In this document: piece after piece, positions 1 through 8,318 of the stretch
Layout: each line of letters starts with the position of its first letter
Position numbering within the stretch: position 1 is the stretch's first letter
Source of the DNA: Crocinitomicaceae bacterium
GTDB lineage: Bacteria; Bacteroidota; Bacteroidia; Flavobacteriales_D; Crocinitomicaceae
NCBI GenBank assembly: GCA_013215515.1
Contig: JABSPC010000745.1
Coordinates: 1 to 10,262, forward strand
Length of the DNA: 10,262 nucleotides
Direction of reading: 5' to 3'
Position numbers and translations under genes: made by a program
The notes under the pieces: generated by a model
The model's input: the letters and a program-made list of their open reading frames with translations, nothing else
Databases searched by the model: none
Told to the model about the DNA's origin: nothing

Positions 1-151
1 CACCTGAAGGCATTGCACTTTTAACAGTAACGACAATTTTATCTCCTACAGAAGCATAACGACGTTTTGTCCCTCCTAAAACACGGATACACAATACCTC
101 CTTTGCTCCAGAGTTGTCTGCTACTTTTAGTCTTGATTCAGTTTGTATCAT
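1..151 (-). CDS. rplN: 50S ribosomal protein L14 (uL14), N-terminal 50 residues, cut by window edge
   Basis: L14 is a 50S protein near the factor-binding side that contacts 16S rRNA in an intersubunit bridge. Reverse translation from the ATG at 151-149 gives [19 protein letters not shown] and continues through CIRVLGG and [13 protein letters not shown] before base 1. This is the typical L14 N-terminus; the NSGA and VLGG motifs are diagnostic. About 70 residues are missing because the window ends, not because the gene is broken. It lies 9 nt downstream of rpsQ, the usual S10/spc order. The start region reads AATTAAGAGTAATG, A-rich with only a weak GAG. Identity is secure although partial. Confidence 0.95.
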   Translation of the reverse strand, partial: MIQTESRLKVADNSGAKEVLCIRVLGGTKRRYASVGDKIVVTVKSAMPSG

Positions 152-160
152 TACTCTTAA

Positions 161-418
161 TTATTTAGCGCGTTCAACAATCTCTACCAGTCTCCAGTTC
201 TTAGACTTCGAAAGAGGACGTGTTTCCATGATACGAACTGTATCACCTTCTCCACATTCATTTTTCTCATCATGAGCTACGAACTTAGTAGTGTTCTTAA
301 TGAACTTTCCATACTTAGGGTGTTTTACTTTTCTTTCTACTGCAACAACAACAGACTTATCCATCTTATTACTAGTAACAATCCCTATACGTTCTTTTCT
401 TAAATTTCGCTTTTCCAT
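161..418 (-). CDS. rpsQ: 30S ribosomal protein S17 (uS17)
   Basis: S17 is a primary-binding 30S protein with an OB fold that contacts 16S rRNA in the 5' domain. The 85-residue product has the normal family length. It shows the N-terminal block [16 protein letters not shown] (about residues 10-25), the HPKYGKFI loop (33-40) and the C-terminal signature [20 protein letters not shown] (58-77). It starts at ATG 418-416, preceded by AATTAGCTTACA with no Shine-Dalgarno sequence. It follows rpmC by 26 nt and precedes rplN by 9 nt. The spacer towards rpmC includes part of a stem-loop (438-455). The gene looks intact and ordinary. Confidence 0.98.
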   Translation of the reverse strand: MEKRNLRKERIGIVTSNKMDKSVVVAVERKVKHPKYGKFIKNTTKFVAHDEKNECGEGDTVRIMETRPLSKSKNWRLVEIVERAK

Positions 419-437
419 TGTAAGCTAATTTGCGAGT

Positions 438-455
438 CCCAAGCCTAGGCTTGAG
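438..455 (-). other. Stem-loop spanning the rpmC stop codon
   Basis: Bases 440-453 are a perfect 14-bp palindrome (CAAGCCTAGGCTTG). In the transcript, a U-G wobble (454/439) and a C-G pair (455/438) extend it to CTCAAGC-CTAG-GCTTGGG, a 7-bp stem with a 4-base loop. The TAG stop of rpmC (447-445) falls in the loop and top of the stem. No U-tract follows, so it does not look like an intrinsic terminator, and rpsQ must be transcribed through it. A role in mRNA processing, stability or translational coupling is possible but is inference. Confidence 0.55.
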
Positions 456-639
456 CTTCTCTTTTAGTTAATTCTGTTTTCAATCTCGCGACAGTCTTTC
501 TAACGTGTTTAATCTGCAATGGGTTCTCCATTGGAGCAACGCTATGAGATAATTTCATCTTAGCTAATTGCTCGCTAGTTGTGGCGATTTGATCTTTAAT
601 GTCTGCGTCAGACATCTTTGTAATTTCTTGCTGCTTCAT
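445..639 (-). CDS. rpmC: 50S ribosomal protein L29 (uL29)
   Basis: L29 is a small two-helix protein beside the polypeptide exit tunnel, next to L23, where it helps form the docking area for nascent-chain factors. The 64-residue product fits the family. It has an N-terminal helix (MKQQEITKMSDADIKDQI), then SEQLAKMKLSHSVAPMENP, with the conserved QLxxLKxxxxxxxxxNPxxI pattern in the form MENPLQIKHVRKTVARLKTE. The start is ATG 639-637, preceded by ATAGTTAGAAA, 7 nt after the rplP stop. The stop is TAG and lies inside a palindrome. Nothing in the coding region is unusual. Confidence 0.97.
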   Translation of the reverse strand: MKQQEITKMSDADIKDQIATTSEQLAKMKLSHSVAPMENPLQIKHVRKTVARLKTELTKREAQA

Positions 640-646
640 TTTCTAA

Positions 647-1075
647 CTATTTTCCCGGTACAACAAAATCGTGACGAGTCACAAATTTACATTTAACAGG
701 TAGTTTTTGTGCTGCCAAACGCATTGCTTCTTTCGCTGTTTCGTACGATACGCCGTCACATTCGAAAAGAATACGTCCCGGTCTAACTACTGCTACGAAG
801 TGACTTGGTGCCCCTTTACCTTTACCCATACGTACTTCAGCTGGTTTTTTAGTTACCGGCTTGTCTGGGAAAATGCGGATCCATACTTTACCCTCACGCT
901 TCATGTATCTAGTAACGGCGATACGAGAAGCTTCAATTTGACGAGAAGTAAGCCATCCTGGCTCCAAAGTCTTCAGTCCGAAAGATCCGAAATCAACTGT
1001 ACTTCCTCTGTGAGCAAGTCCTCTATTTCTTCCCTTCTGGGCTTTTCTAAATTTGGTTCTTTTTGGTGATAACAT
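647..1075 (-). CDS. rplP: 50S ribosomal protein L16 (uL16)
   Basis: L16 is a late-assembling 50S protein that helps position A-site tRNA near the peptidyl-transferase centre. The 142-residue product has the complete family pattern: N-terminal [16 protein letters not shown], the [18 protein letters not shown] block (residues 24-41), [20 protein letters not shown] (44-63), [20 protein letters not shown] (65-84) and [12 protein letters not shown] followed by the PGRILFE segment. The start is ATG 1075-1073 with AGAAAG directly upstream. It is separated from rpsC by 61 nt, the widest gap in the operon, which carries a palindromic hairpin. The gene is intact. Confidence 0.98.
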   Translation of the reverse strand: MLSPKRTKFRKAQKGRNRGLAHRGSTVDFGSFGLKTLEPGWLTSRQIEASRIAVTRYMKREGKVWIRIFPDKPVTKKPAEVRMGKGKGAPSHFVAVVRPGRILFECDGVSYETAKEAMRLAAQKLPVKCKFVTRHDFVVPGK

Positions 1076-1104
1076 CTTTCTATGATATTAAATTTTGTTT
1101 ATAA

Positions 1105-1133
1105 TTTCGATCCCGATATTTATCGGGACGAAA
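1105..1133 (-). repeat. Near-perfect palindrome between rpsC and rplP
   Basis: The core is TCCCGAT (1111-1117), a 4-base loop ATTT (1118-1121) and ATCGGGA (1122-1128). Beyond it, TTTCG (1105-1109) pairs with CGAAA (1129-1133) with a single unpaired A at 1110. The stem is therefore 12 bp with one bulge. It begins 3 nt after the rpsC stop codon. In the transcript it is followed by TTATAAACAAAATTTAA, not a U-run, so it is not a convincing terminator. Similar CCCGAT/ATCGGG palindromes recur in Bacteroidota genomes as far as I recall, so a dispersed REP-like element is plausible. The copy number cannot be seen here. Confidence 0.7.
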
Positions 1134-1136
1134 CTT

Positions 1137-1856
1137 CTATTTTTTTGGTCTTCTTTTACCTCCACTACCGTGCTGTCTTTTTCCACCTCCTTTTCCAGAA
1201 GCTTGACCGATGTTTGGTGAAAGATCGCGTTTGCCATAAACTTCACCTTTCATGATCCATACCTTTATACCGATACGACCATAAGTAGTGTGTGCTTCAG
1301 CCAAAGCGTAATCGATGTCAGCTCTGAACGTGTGTAACGGAGTACGTCCATCCTTGTACATCTCTGAACGAGCCATTTCTGCGCCATTCAAACGTCCGGA
1401 AATCTTTACTTTGATTCCTTCTGCTCCCATACGCATTGTACTCGCGATGCTCATTTTGATTGCTCTTCTAAAAGAAATACGAGCTTCAATTTGACGAGCA
1501 ATTCCATCCGCAACTAATCGAGCATCCAATTCTGGACGTTTCACCTCGAAAATGTTGATTTGGATATCCTTTTTCGTCAACTTCTTCAACTCTTCTTTCA
1601 ATTTATCAACCTCTTGACCACCTTTACCAATGATTACTCCTGGGCGCGCAGTGTTGATAGTAACGGTTACCAACTTAAGTGTACGTTCAATAATAATCTT
1701 AGCAATGCTTGCTCTAGATAAACGAGCTTTGAGGTATCTACGGATTTTGTCGTCTTCAACGATTTTCTCCTTATAGTCATTACCTCCATACCAATTAGAA
1801 TCCCATCCTTGGATGAAACCTAATCTATTTCCTATTGGATTTGTTTTTTGTCCCAT
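1137..1856 (-). CDS. rpsC: 30S ribosomal protein S3 (uS3)
   Basis: S3 sits at the mRNA entry channel of the 30S head and contributes to mRNA unwinding. The 239-residue product starts [18 protein letters not shown], the standard S3 N-terminus. It carries the type II KH domain with its GKGG loop (residues 77-80, in [16 protein letters not shown]), then the C-terminal domain with [20 protein letters not shown] and [19 protein letters not shown]. The tail is basic and glycine-rich ([19 protein letters not shown]), as in other Bacteroidota S3 proteins. The start follows rplV by 10 nt; the stop is TAG. The gene is intact and of normal length. Confidence 0.98.
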   Translation of the reverse strand: MGQKTNPIGNRLGFIQGWDSNWYGGNDYKEKIVEDDKIRRYLKARLSRASIAKIIIERTLKLVTVTINTARPGVIIGKGGQEVDKLKEELKKLTKKDIQINIFEVKRPELDARLVADGIARQIEARISFRRAIKMSIASTMRMGAEGIKVKISGRLNGAEMARSEMYKDGRTPLHTFRADIDYALAEAHTTYGRIGIKVWIMKGEVYGKRDLSPNIGQASGKGGGKRQHGSGGKRRPKK

Positions 1857-1866
1857 TTATCTAAAA

Positions 1867-2268
1867 TTATTCCGCGCTTCTAGCGTCAACGACGATAGTT
1901 ACGTGATTTGATCTTTTTCTAATTCTATGCGCTCTTCCTTGAGGTGCTGGTTGAATTCTCTTCAACATTGCTGCACTATCAACTTGGATTTCCTTAACGT
2001 AAAGAGTAGTTTCTTCGATATTCTGACCCTCATTCTTTGCTTCCCAATTGGCAATCGCTGAACGAAGTAATTTTCCAAGGCTAACTGATGCATCTTTAGC
2101 GTTATGTTGCAATACGTTTAGAGCTTTGTTTACCTCAACTCCTCTTATAAGATCTGCAACCAATCTCATTTTTCTCGGCGCAATAGGAGACTTGTTCAAT
2201 TTCGCGAATGCGATTGACTTATTAGCCTCTTTTCTAGCTTCTGCTTTTAATCTTTTTCTAGCTCCCAT
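1867..2268 (-). CDS. rplV: 50S ribosomal protein L22 (uL22)
   Basis: L22 binds early to 23S rRNA and its long beta-hairpin lines the exit tunnel opposite L4. The 133-residue product has the [17 protein letters not shown] motif (27-43), which is diagnostic, and the tunnel hairpin region [20 protein letters not shown] (103-122). Compared with the roughly 110-residue enterobacterial form it has a basic N-terminal extension of about 20 residues ([17 protein letters not shown]), known in Bacteroidota L22. The start ATG is 2 nt after the rpsS stop (TAG TT ATG), so translational coupling is likely. The gene is intact. Confidence 0.98.
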   Translation of the reverse strand: MGARKRLKAEARKEANKSIAFAKLNKSPIAPRKMRLVADLIRGVEVNKALNVLQHNAKDASVSLGKLLRSAIANWEAKNEGQNIEETTLYVKEIQVDSAAMLKRIQPAPQGRAHRIRKRSNHVTIVVDARSAE

Positions 2269-2270
2269 AA

Positions 2271-2549
2271 CTATCTTTTCTTATCTTTTTTATTCCCACC
2301 GTGACCACGGAAGTTACGAGTTGGAGCAAATTCTCCAAGCTTGTGACCTACCATGTTCTCTGTACAAAAAACAGGAATAAATTTATTACCATTATGAACT
2401 GCGAAAGTTAATCCAACAAACTCAGGAGTTATAGTACTTGCTCTTGACCATGTTTTGATAACTTGCTTGTTACCTGAATCTTGTGCGTCATCTACTCGCT
2501 TCATAAGCTTATAGTGCACAAATGGTGGTTTTTTTAATGAACGACTCAT
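2271..2549 (-). CDS. rpsS: 30S ribosomal protein S19 (uS19)
   Basis: S19 is in the 30S head, partners S13 and contacts the A-site finger bridge and tRNA. The 92-residue product starts [19 protein letters not shown] and contains [18 protein letters not shown] (32-49), [13 protein letters not shown] (50-62) and the strongly conserved [16 protein letters not shown] stretch (68-83), followed by a lysine-rich tail. It lies 7 nt after rplB. The bases before the ATG read TTAGGAT; the AGGA is purine-rich but too close to the start for a standard Shine-Dalgarno. The length and motifs are normal. Confidence 0.98.
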   Translation of the reverse strand: MSRSLKKPPFVHYKLMKRVDDAQDSGNKQVIKTWSRASTITPEFVGLTFAVHNGNKFIPVFCTENMVGHKLGEFAPTRNFRGHGGNKKDKKR

Positions 2550-2556
2550 ATCCTAA

Positions 2557-3381
2557 TTATTTTTTTCTTCTTTCAACAATAAACTTATCCGAATATTTCT
2601 TCTTCGAACGTGTCTTATATCCTTTAGCAGGAATTCCGTTACGTGATCTTGGATGACCACCAGAATTCTTACCTTCACCACCACCCATTGGGTGATCGAC
2701 TGGATTCATTACTACACCACGTACTCTAGGACGACGTCCTTGCCATCTCGTTCTTCCGGCTTTACCAGAAACAGATAGGTTGTGTTCAGAATTAGATACA
2801 GATCCGATCGTTGCTAAACAAGTAATTAAAATCATTCTAGTTTCCCCAGAAGGCATTTTAACAATTGCATAACGACCATCTCTTGCGTTTAGTTGAGCGT
2901 AAGTTCCTGCTCCACGAGCAATTGCTCCACCCTTTCCAGGCTTCAATTCGATATTATGAATCACAGTACCTAATGGAATATCCGCTAAGAACATAGCGTT
3001 TCCAACATTAGGCGTTGCTTCAGATCCAGACGATACGACATCACCTTCCTTCAATCCTTCAGGAGCAACAATGTAACGTTTTTCACCATCTGCATAATAC
3101 AACAAAGCGATACGTGCTGTTCTGTTTGGATCGTACTCGATCGACTTAACAGTTGCAGGTACACCATGCTTTTCTCTTTTGAAATCAATTTCACGGTATC
3201 TTTGCTTATGACCACCTCCAATATAACGCATGGTCATTTTACCGTCATTGTTTCGACCGCCAGACTTGCTTCTTCCTTTTACCAAGCTCTTTTCAGGAGC
3301 TTTTTTGGCAAGGTCAGAATAGTCGCTGATGACCTTGTGTCTTTGCCCTGGAGTTGTAGGCTTGAATTTTTTAAGACCCAT
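2557..3381 (-). CDS. rplB: 50S ribosomal protein L2 (uL2)
   Basis: L2 is a primary 23S rRNA-binding protein needed for subunit association and peptidyl-transferase activity. The 274-residue product has the RNA-binding domain with [20 protein letters not shown] (39-58) and [20 protein letters not shown] (83-102). It also has the C-terminal signature [20 protein letters not shown] (222-241). H230, within the conserved PVDHP motif, corresponds to the functionally important histidine H229 of E. coli L2. The tail is basic ([17 protein letters not shown]). It follows rplW by 11 nt and precedes rpsS by 7 nt. The start region ACTAAAAAAATG is an A-tract without a Shine-Dalgarno. Confidence 0.99.
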   Translation of the reverse strand: MGLKKFKPTTPGQRHKVISDYSDLAKKAPEKSLVKGRSKSGGRNNDGKMTMRYIGGGHKQRYREIDFKREKHGVPATVKSIEYDPNRTARIALLYYADGEKRYIVAPEGLKEGDVVSSGSEATPNVGNAMFLADIPLGTVIHNIELKPGKGGAIARGAGTYAQLNARDGRYAIVKMPSGETRMILITCLATIGSVSNSEHNLSVSGKAGRTRWQGRRPRVRGVVMNPVDHPMGGGEGKNSGGHPRSRNGIPAKGYKTRSKKKYSDKFIVERRKK

Positions 3382-3392
3382 TTTTTTAGTAC

Positions 3393-3689
3393 TTAAAAGT
3401 TATTAAATAAATCAATCGTCTCTCCATCTGCAACAGTAACAATGGCTTTTTTCCATTTTTTACTTGGCTGCTCAACGATACCTCTGTTCGTATACTTCGT
3501 AGAGGATTTCCCACCGCCATAATTCATAGTACGTACGTCAGTAATAGTGACTCCATACATGTTCTCGACGGCATTTTTAATTTCAATCTTATTTGCACTT
3601 CTATCTACAGCAAATGTGAAACGGTTAAAGATTTCGCTTTGTCCCGTTGCTTTTTCTGTTATGATTGGCTTTTTAATAATGTTCTTCAT
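3393..3689 (-). CDS. rplW: 50S ribosomal protein L23 (uL23)
   Basis: L23 lies at the exit of the peptide tunnel and is the main docking site for trigger factor and signal recognition particle. The 98-residue product shows [10 protein letters not shown] (6-15), [19 protein letters not shown] (24-42) and [13 protein letters not shown] (45-57), which form the typical L23 fold. The C-terminal part carries the basic segment [15 protein letters not shown]. The start is ATG 3689-3687 preceded by TTGAGAG, 7 nt after rplD. It occupies the normal L4-L23-L2 slot in the S10 operon. No oddities were seen. Confidence 0.97.
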   Translation of the reverse strand: MKNIIKKPIITEKATGQSEIFNRFTFAVDRSANKIEIKNAVENMYGVTITDVRTMNYGGGKSSTKYTNRGIVEQPSKKWKKAIVTVADGETIDLFNNF

Positions 3690-3696
3690 CTCTCAA

Positions 3697-4323
3697 TTAG
3701 TTTAGAATCTTTTCGATTGCTTCAATTGAACTTTTAACCATTACAACTTTTCCTGCATTTAACACATCATATGTATTAACAGAGTCTGCTGTTACGACCT
3801 TTACTTTTTTAAGGTTACGTGATGACAAATAAACATTGTCATTTTTTTCACCTAAAATCATTAGAACTTTTTCGTTCTCTAATTTCAAGTCACTGATTAA
3901 GGCTTTGAAATCTTTAGTTTTGATAGCGTCCAATTTTGGATCTTCAATCACCATGATATCACTTGATTTAGCCTTATAAGAGAAAGCTGACTTACGCGCC
4001 AATCTTTTCGTTTTCACATTTAACTTGAAATGGTAGTTACGTGGACGAGGTCCAAAGATACGACCACCACCTACTCTAGTACCAGACTTGATACTACCTG
4101 CACGTGCTCCACCAGTTCCTTTTTGCTTCTTGATCTTTCTTGTAGAACCTTGAATTTCAGCTCTTTCTTTAGCCTTGTGCGTTCCTTGACGACGGTTAGC
4201 TAAATGTTGCTTAACATCTAAATAGATAGCGTGATCATTAGGTTCAATTCCGAAAACCTCTTTTGACAAGCTAACTTCTTTAGTCGTAGCAGCTCCTTTT
4301 GCGCTTGTTACTTTTAATTTCAT
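3697..4323 (-). CDS. rplD: 50S ribosomal protein L4 (uL4)
   Basis: L4 binds 23S rRNA early in assembly and its extended loop reaches the exit-tunnel constriction with L22. In enterobacteria it also represses its own operon; that is not shown for this phylum. The 208-residue product has LANRRQGTHKAKERAEI (41-57), the tunnel loop RKIKKQKGTGGARAGSIKS (62-80) and VGGGRIFGPRPRNY (84-97), followed by the C-terminal globular half. Its ATG overlaps the rplC stop by one base (TAATG), which suggests translational coupling. It precedes rplW by 7 nt. Intact. Confidence 0.98.
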   Translation of the reverse strand: MKLKVTSAKGAATTKEVSLSKEVFGIEPNDHAIYLDVKQHLANRRQGTHKAKERAEIQGSTRKIKKQKGTGGARAGSIKSGTRVGGGRIFGPRPRNYHFKLNVKTKRLARKSAFSYKAKSSDIMVIEDPKLDAIKTKDFKALISDLKLENEKVLMILGEKNDNVYLSSRNLKKVKVVTADSVNTYDVLNAGKVVMVKSSIEAIEKILN

Positions 4324-4937
4324 TACTTCTCGATTATTACGGTTGAACCTTTAGATCCAGGAATAGATCCTTTCACTATAATTAAATTCTTATCTGCAAG
4401 AACTTTCAAGACTTCAAGGTTTTCCATTTTCACGCGCTCGTTACCCATTTGACCGCCCATTCGCATTCCTTTGAATACACGTGCTGGATAAGAAGCTGCT
4501 CCAATAGAACCTGGTGCTCTTAGTCTGTTGTGCTGACCATGAGTAGCTTGTCCAACACCAGCAAAATTGTGACGTTTGACAACACCTTGGAAACCTTTAC
4601 CTTTTGATGTTCCTACTACAGCAACAAATTCACCTTCTTCAAAGATGTCTACGTTTACTGTATCTCCGAGATTAAGTTCCGCAAAACCTTTAAACTCAGC
4701 TAATTTAGACTTAGGGTCTGTCTTAGCTTTCTTAAAGTGACCTTTCATTGCGTTTGGAGTATTTTTTTCCTTGCGGTCTCCAAATCCCAATTGAACAGCC
4801 TCGTAACCATCTCTGTCTTGTGTTTTGACCTGAGTCACAACACAAGGACCAGCTTCTATCACCGTGCATGGCATTGCTTTGCCCTCGGCACTGTAAATGC
4901 TAGTCATTCCGACTTTTCTACCAATAATTCCTGGCAT
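4323..4937 (-). CDS. rplC: 50S ribosomal protein L3 (uL3)
   Basis: L3 is an early-assembly 50S protein whose central extension reaches the peptidyl-transferase centre. The 204-residue product starts [20 protein letters not shown] and contains [16 protein letters not shown] (112-127), [20 protein letters not shown] (129-148) and [16 protein letters not shown] (154-169). At the position of the E. coli glutamine that PrmB methylates (GSIGQ), this protein has alanine (A147). It starts 34 nt after rpsJ with an AT-rich spacer and shares one base with rplD. The length is normal. Confidence 0.98.
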   Translation of the reverse strand: MPGIIGRKVGMTSIYSAEGKAMPCTVIEAGPCVVTQVKTQDRDGYEAVQLGFGDRKEKNTPNAMKGHFKKAKTDPKSKLAEFKGFAELNLGDTVNVDIFEEGEFVAVVGTSKGKGFQGVVKRHNFAGVGQATHGQHNRLRAPGSIGAASYPARVFKGMRMGGQMGNERVKMENLEVLKVLADKNLIIVKGSIPGSKGSTVIIEK

Positions 4938-4971
4938 ACTTTAACTATTTATAATTTATAACTTAATTTAC

Positions 4972-5277
4972 TTACACTTTGATCTCTACATCAACACCGC
5001 TTGGTAACTCCAAACGCATTAATGCATCAACAGTTTTAGAAGAAGAACTATAGATATCTAACAAACGTTTGTAAGCACACAATTGGAATTGCTCCCGTGC
5101 TTTTTTGTTTACGTGTGGAGATTTCAATACAGTATAAATTCTCTTGTGCGTTGGCAATGGAATTGGTCCACTTACAACTGCTCCTGTTGCTTTTACCGTT
5201 TTAACGATCTTCTCAGCTGATTTGTCAACTAAATTGTGATCGTACGATTTCAATTTGATTCTAATTTTTTGATTCAT
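4972..5277 (-). CDS. rpsJ: 30S ribosomal protein S10 (uS10)
   Basis: S10 is a 30S head protein; in other bacteria it also acts as NusE in transcription antitermination. The 101-residue product starts [20 protein letters not shown]. It has [20 protein letters not shown] (32-51), the A-site-facing loop [12 protein letters not shown] (53-64) and the terminal [11 protein letters not shown]. It sits directly after fusA (11 nt), with no tuf gene between. That joins the str and S10 clusters into one unit. The start is preceded by AATTAAAGAG. Intact. Confidence 0.98.
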   Translation of the reverse strand: MNQKIRIKLKSYDHNLVDKSAEKIVKTVKATGAVVSGPIPLPTHKRIYTVLKSPHVNKKAREQFQLCAYKRLLDIYSSSSKTVDALMRLELPSGVDVEIKV

Positions 5278-5288
5278 CTCTTTAATTA

Positions 5289-7391
5289 TTATGCTGAAAC
5301 ACCTTTAATTTTTGCAATCACTTCTTCCGCAACATTCTTTGGTGCTTCTGCAAAGTGTGAGAACTCCATACTAGACGTAGCGCGCCCAGATGACATCGTT
5401 CTTAATTGAGTTACGTAACCGAACATTTCTGATAATGGAACATCCGCTTTAACAACTTTAGATCCAGCTCTATCATCCATACCTTTCATCAATCCTCGAC
5501 GACGGTTAAGGTCACCAACAATATCACCCATATTCGCTTCTGGTGTTACCACCTCCAAATTCATTATTGGCTCAAGAAGTACTGGTTTTGCAAGAGGTAG
5601 TGCTGATTTGAATGCCAACTTAGCACACAATTCAAAAGACAAAGCATCCGAATCGACAGCGTGGAAAGAACCATCTTTCAATGTAACTTTCATTGCATCC
5701 ATTTCGAAGCCCGCCAAAATACCATTCTTCATTGACTCCTTAAATCCTTTTTCAACTGAAGGAATAAATTCTCTAGGAACGTTACCGCCCTTAACTTTGT
5801 TAATGAATTCCAATCCAGTTTTCTCCAAATCATCTCGAGGCTCAATCGTAATAACGATGTCTGCGAATTTACCACGTCCACCTGATTGTTTCTTGAAAAC
5901 TTCTCTATGTTCAACTGGAGCAGTAATGTTCTCACGATAGCTAACTTGAGGTGCACCTTGGTTCACCTCAACTTTAAACTCACGCTTCAAACGATCAACA
6001 ATAATCTCCAAGTGCAACTCACCCATTCCTGAGATAATTGTTTGCCCTGAATCTTCGTCTGTTTTAACTTGGAAAGTAGGATCCTCCTCGGCTAATTTAG
6101 ACAACCCAACACCTAATCTATCTGCATCGGCTTGAGTTTTAGGCTCAATAGCAACACCAATAACCGGGTCTGGAAAATCCATTGATTCCAATACGATTGG
6201 GAATTTTTCATCACACAATGTATCTCCTGTCTTAATATCTTTAAATCCAACGAATGCTGCGATATCACCTGCCCCTAATTCTGGAACTTGGTTTTGCTTA
6301 TCGGCATGCATTTGGAAAATACGAGAGATTCTCTCTTTCTTCCCTGAACGCGATTTATGTACATAAGAACCTGCTTCTAATTTTCCAGAATAAGCTCGTA
6401 CAAAACACAAACGACCTACAAAAGGATCCGTCGCAATTTTAAATGCTAAAGCTGCGAAGGGCTCGTCAATCGATGGTTGACGAACAACTGACTCATCCGT
6501 TTTAGGATTAATTCCTTCAATTCCATCAACATCCATTGGTGACGGAAGAATTTCCATTACCATATCCAACATTGCTTGAACGCCTTTGTTCTTAAAAGCA
6601 GAACCACACATCATTGGTACAACTTTACCAGAGATTGTAGCCTCCCTTAACGCATCCAAAATTTCTCTTTCAGTTAAAGAATCTGGATCCTCGAAGTATT
6701 TTTCCATTAAGTTATCATCGAATTCAGCAACAGCCTCCAACAATTCTTCTCTTAATTGAGTTGCTTCTTCAAGAACATCATCAGGAATAGGGACTTCTTG
6801 AAAAGTCATCCCCATATCTTCTTCGCTCCAAGTAATTCCTTTGAAGTTGATTAAATCAACAACTCCCATAAAATCATCTTCAGCACCGATATTGATTTGT
6901 AATGGTAACGCGTGGCTTCCTAACATTTCTTTAACCTGCCTACACACGTTTATGAAATCAGCTCCTTGACGGTCCATTTTATTAACGAATCCGATTCTAG
7001 GAACATTATAGTTATTTGCTAGTCTCCAGTTCGTTTCTGATTGTGGTTCAACACCATCAACAGCAGAAAACAAGAACACCAATCCATCAAGAACACGTAA
7101 AGAGCGATTCACCTCAACAGTAAAATCAACGTGACCTGGTGTATCAATAATATTTACGTGGTATTCATGACCACGGTAATCCCAATTAAGAGTAGTAGCT
7201 GCAGAAGTAATTGTAATACCTCTTTCTTGCTCTTGCTCCATCCAATCCATCGTAGCCCCACCATCGTGAACTTCTCCAATTTTGTGATTTACACCACCGT
7301 AATAAAGAATACGCTCAGTCGTAGTAGTTTTACCTGCATCGATATGCGCGGCAATACCAATATTTCTTGTGTATTTAAGATCTCTTCCCAT
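5289..7391 (-). CDS. fusA: Translation elongation factor G (EF-G)
   Basis: EF-G is the GTPase that drives translocation of tRNA and mRNA on the ribosome and, with RRF, helps recycle ribosomes. The 700-residue product has the full EF-G length. The G-domain motifs are all present: P-loop AHIDAGKT (15-22), switch I RGIT (57-60), DTPGH (83-87), NKMD (137-140) and GSAFKNKG (263-270). Domain II follows ([13 protein letters not shown]), then domain III ([18 protein letters not shown]), domain IV ([20 protein letters not shown]) and domain V ([27 protein letters not shown]). The gene starts 3 nt after the rpsG stop (TAA GAG ATG). Its place in the str cluster marks it as the housekeeping copy; Bacteroidota often carry a second EF-G paralogue elsewhere. 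Confidence 0.99.
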   Translation of the reverse strand: MGRDLKYTRNIGIAAHIDAGKTTTTERILYYGGVNHKIGEVHDGGATMDWMEQEQERGITITSAATTLNWDYRGHEYHVNIIDTPGHVDFTVEVNRSLRVLDGLVFLFSAVDGVEPQSETNWRLANNYNVPRIGFVNKMDRQGADFINVCRQVKEMLGSHALPLQINIGAEDDFMGVVDLINFKGITWSEEDMGMTFQEVPIPDDVLEEATQLREELLEAVAEFDDNLMEKYFEDPDSLTEREILDALREATISGKVVPMMCGSAFKNKGVQAMLDMVMEILPSPMDVDGIEGINPKTDESVVRQPSIDEPFAALAFKIATDPFVGRLCFVRAYSGKLEAGSYVHKSRSGKKERISRIFQMHADKQNQVPELGAGDIAAFVGFKDIKTGDTLCDEKFPIVLESMDFPDPVIGVAIEPKTQADADRLGVGLSKLAEEDPTFQVKTDEDSGQTIISGMGELHLEIIVDRLKREFKVEVNQGAPQVSYRENITAPVEHREVFKKQSGGRGKFADIVITIEPRDDLEKTGLEFINKVKGGNVPREFIPSVEKGFKESMKNGILAGFEMDAMKVTLKDGSFHAVDSDALSFELCAKLAFKSALPLAKPVLLEPIMNLEVVTPEANMGDIVGDLNRRRGLMKGMDDRAGSKVVKADVPLSEMFGYVTQLRTMSSGRATSSMEFSHFAEAPKNVAEEVIAKIKGVSA

Positions 7392-7394
7392 CTC

Positions 7395-7865
7395 TTAAAA
7401 TCTAAAATGTGAGAATGCTTTGTTTGCCTCAGCCATTCTTAATGTATCTTCTTTCTTCTTGTAAGCAGCTCCTTCTTCTTTAGATCCAGCGATAATCTCT
7501 GCAGCTAATTTTTGAGCCATCGTTTTTTCGTTTCTCTTACGAGAGAAACCGATCAACCATTTCATTCCTAATGAATGCTTACGTCCTTCACGAACTGGTG
7601 TAGGAATTTGAAAAGTAGCACCACCAACACGACGGCTACGTACTTCAACTGGAGGATTAATGTTCTCCAATGCTTTCTTCCAAGTTTCTAATCCTGTTGC
7701 GTCTTCTACTTTTGCGTCAACGATATCAATCGCTTCGTAAAATATTTTAAATGATAGATTCTTCTTTCCATCCATCATCATGTTGTTGACAAACTTAGTT
7801 ACCTGCTTGTCGTTGAACTTTGGGTCCGGAAGGATCGCTATCTTCTTCGCTTTTCTTCTTCTCAT
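7395..7865 (-). CDS. rpsG: 30S ribosomal protein S7 (uS7)
   Basis: S7 nucleates assembly of the 30S head and lines the E site. The 156-residue product starts [20 protein letters not shown]. It contains [20 protein letters not shown] (25-44), the conserved [18 protein letters not shown] (71-88) and the C-terminal end [12 protein letters not shown] (145-156), which fits the short C-terminus of the family. It follows rpsL by 21 nt and precedes fusA by 3 nt. The start is preceded by AAAAGAAG. In E. coli, S7 represses translation of the str operon; no equivalent site is evident in the short rpsL-rpsG spacer here. Confidence 0.98.
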   Translation of the reverse strand: MRRRKAKKIAILPDPKFNDKQVTKFVNNMMMDGKKNLSFKIFYEAIDIVDAKVEDATGLETWKKALENINPPVEVRSRRVGGATFQIPTPVREGRKHSLGMKWLIGFSRKRNEKTMAQKLAAEIIAGSKEEGAAYKKKEDTLRMAEANKAFSHFRF

Positions 7866-7886
7866 CTTCTTTTAAATCTTAAAAGG

Positions 7887-8261
7887 TTACTTCTTAGGTC
7901 TCTTAGCTCCATACTTAGATCGACGTTGTGTTCTTCCTTCAACACCTGCTGTATCTTCCGCACCACGAACGATGTGGTATCGTACACCTGGAAGATCTTT
8001 TACTCTTCCTCCACGCACTAATACTAACGAGTGCTCTTGAAGGTTGTGACCTTCACCACCGATGTATGCATTCACTTCTTTACCATTTGTAAGTCTAACT
8101 CTGGCAACTTTACGCATTGCTGAATTTGGCTTCTTAGGTGTAGTGGTGTAAACTCTTACACATACCCCTTTACGCTGCGGGCAAGAATCAAGCGCTGCTG
8201 ACTTGCTTTTCTTCACCACTGCTGTTCTCCCTTTGCGAACTAATTGTTGGATAGTTGGCAT
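7887..8261 (-). CDS. rpsL: 30S ribosomal protein S12 (uS12), first gene of the operon
   Basis: S12 sits at the decoding centre and affects translational accuracy. The 124-residue product starts [12 protein letters not shown] and contains the decoding loops [18 protein letters not shown] (40-57) and [19 protein letters not shown] (71-89). Lysines 43 and 88 (E. coli K42 and K87) are both present, which is the arrangement of streptomycin-sensitive S12. D89 in the RVKDLPG loop is the residue that RimO methylthiolates in other bacteria. The start region AACAGTATTTTTATG has no Shine-Dalgarno. It is the first gene after a clear promoter, so it heads the whole transcription unit. Intact. Confidence 0.99.
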   Translation of the reverse strand: MPTIQQLVRKGRTAVVKKSKSAALDSCPQRKGVCVRVYTTTPKKPNSAMRKVARVRLTNGKEVNAYIGGEGHNLQEHSLVLVRGGRVKDLPGVRYHIVRGAEDTAGVEGRTQRRSKYGAKRPKK

Positions 8262-8296
8262 AAAAATACTGTTACTTTAATTAATAAAATCACTGT

Positions 8297-8315
8297 CCCA
8301 AAAACACTTTTCGGG
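8297..8315 (-). promoter_or_regulatory. Hairpin at the predicted 5' end of the rpsL mRNA
   Basis: In the transcript direction the sequence reads CCCGAAAA-GTG-TTTTTGGG. This is an 8-bp stem (three G-C, one G-U, four A-U pairs) with a 3-base loop. It starts about where transcription should begin from the promoter at 8319-8348, leaving roughly 35 nt of unpaired AT-rich leader before the rpsL ATG. It is followed by ACAGTG, not a U-tract, so it is not a terminator. A 5'-stabilising or regulatory role is inference; no known ribosomal-protein leader motif was recognised. Confidence 0.5.
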
Positions 8316-8318
8316 GTG

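Noticed and set aside
707..1069. 120-codon open frame on the plus strand opposite rplP
   Set aside because: It is the antisense shadow of rplP, rich in Cys, Phe and Ser, with no plausible product.
1105..1133. Intrinsic terminator between rpsC and rplP
   Set aside because: The stem is strong but no U-tract follows on the transcribed strand, and the genes beyond it are essential parts of the same operon.
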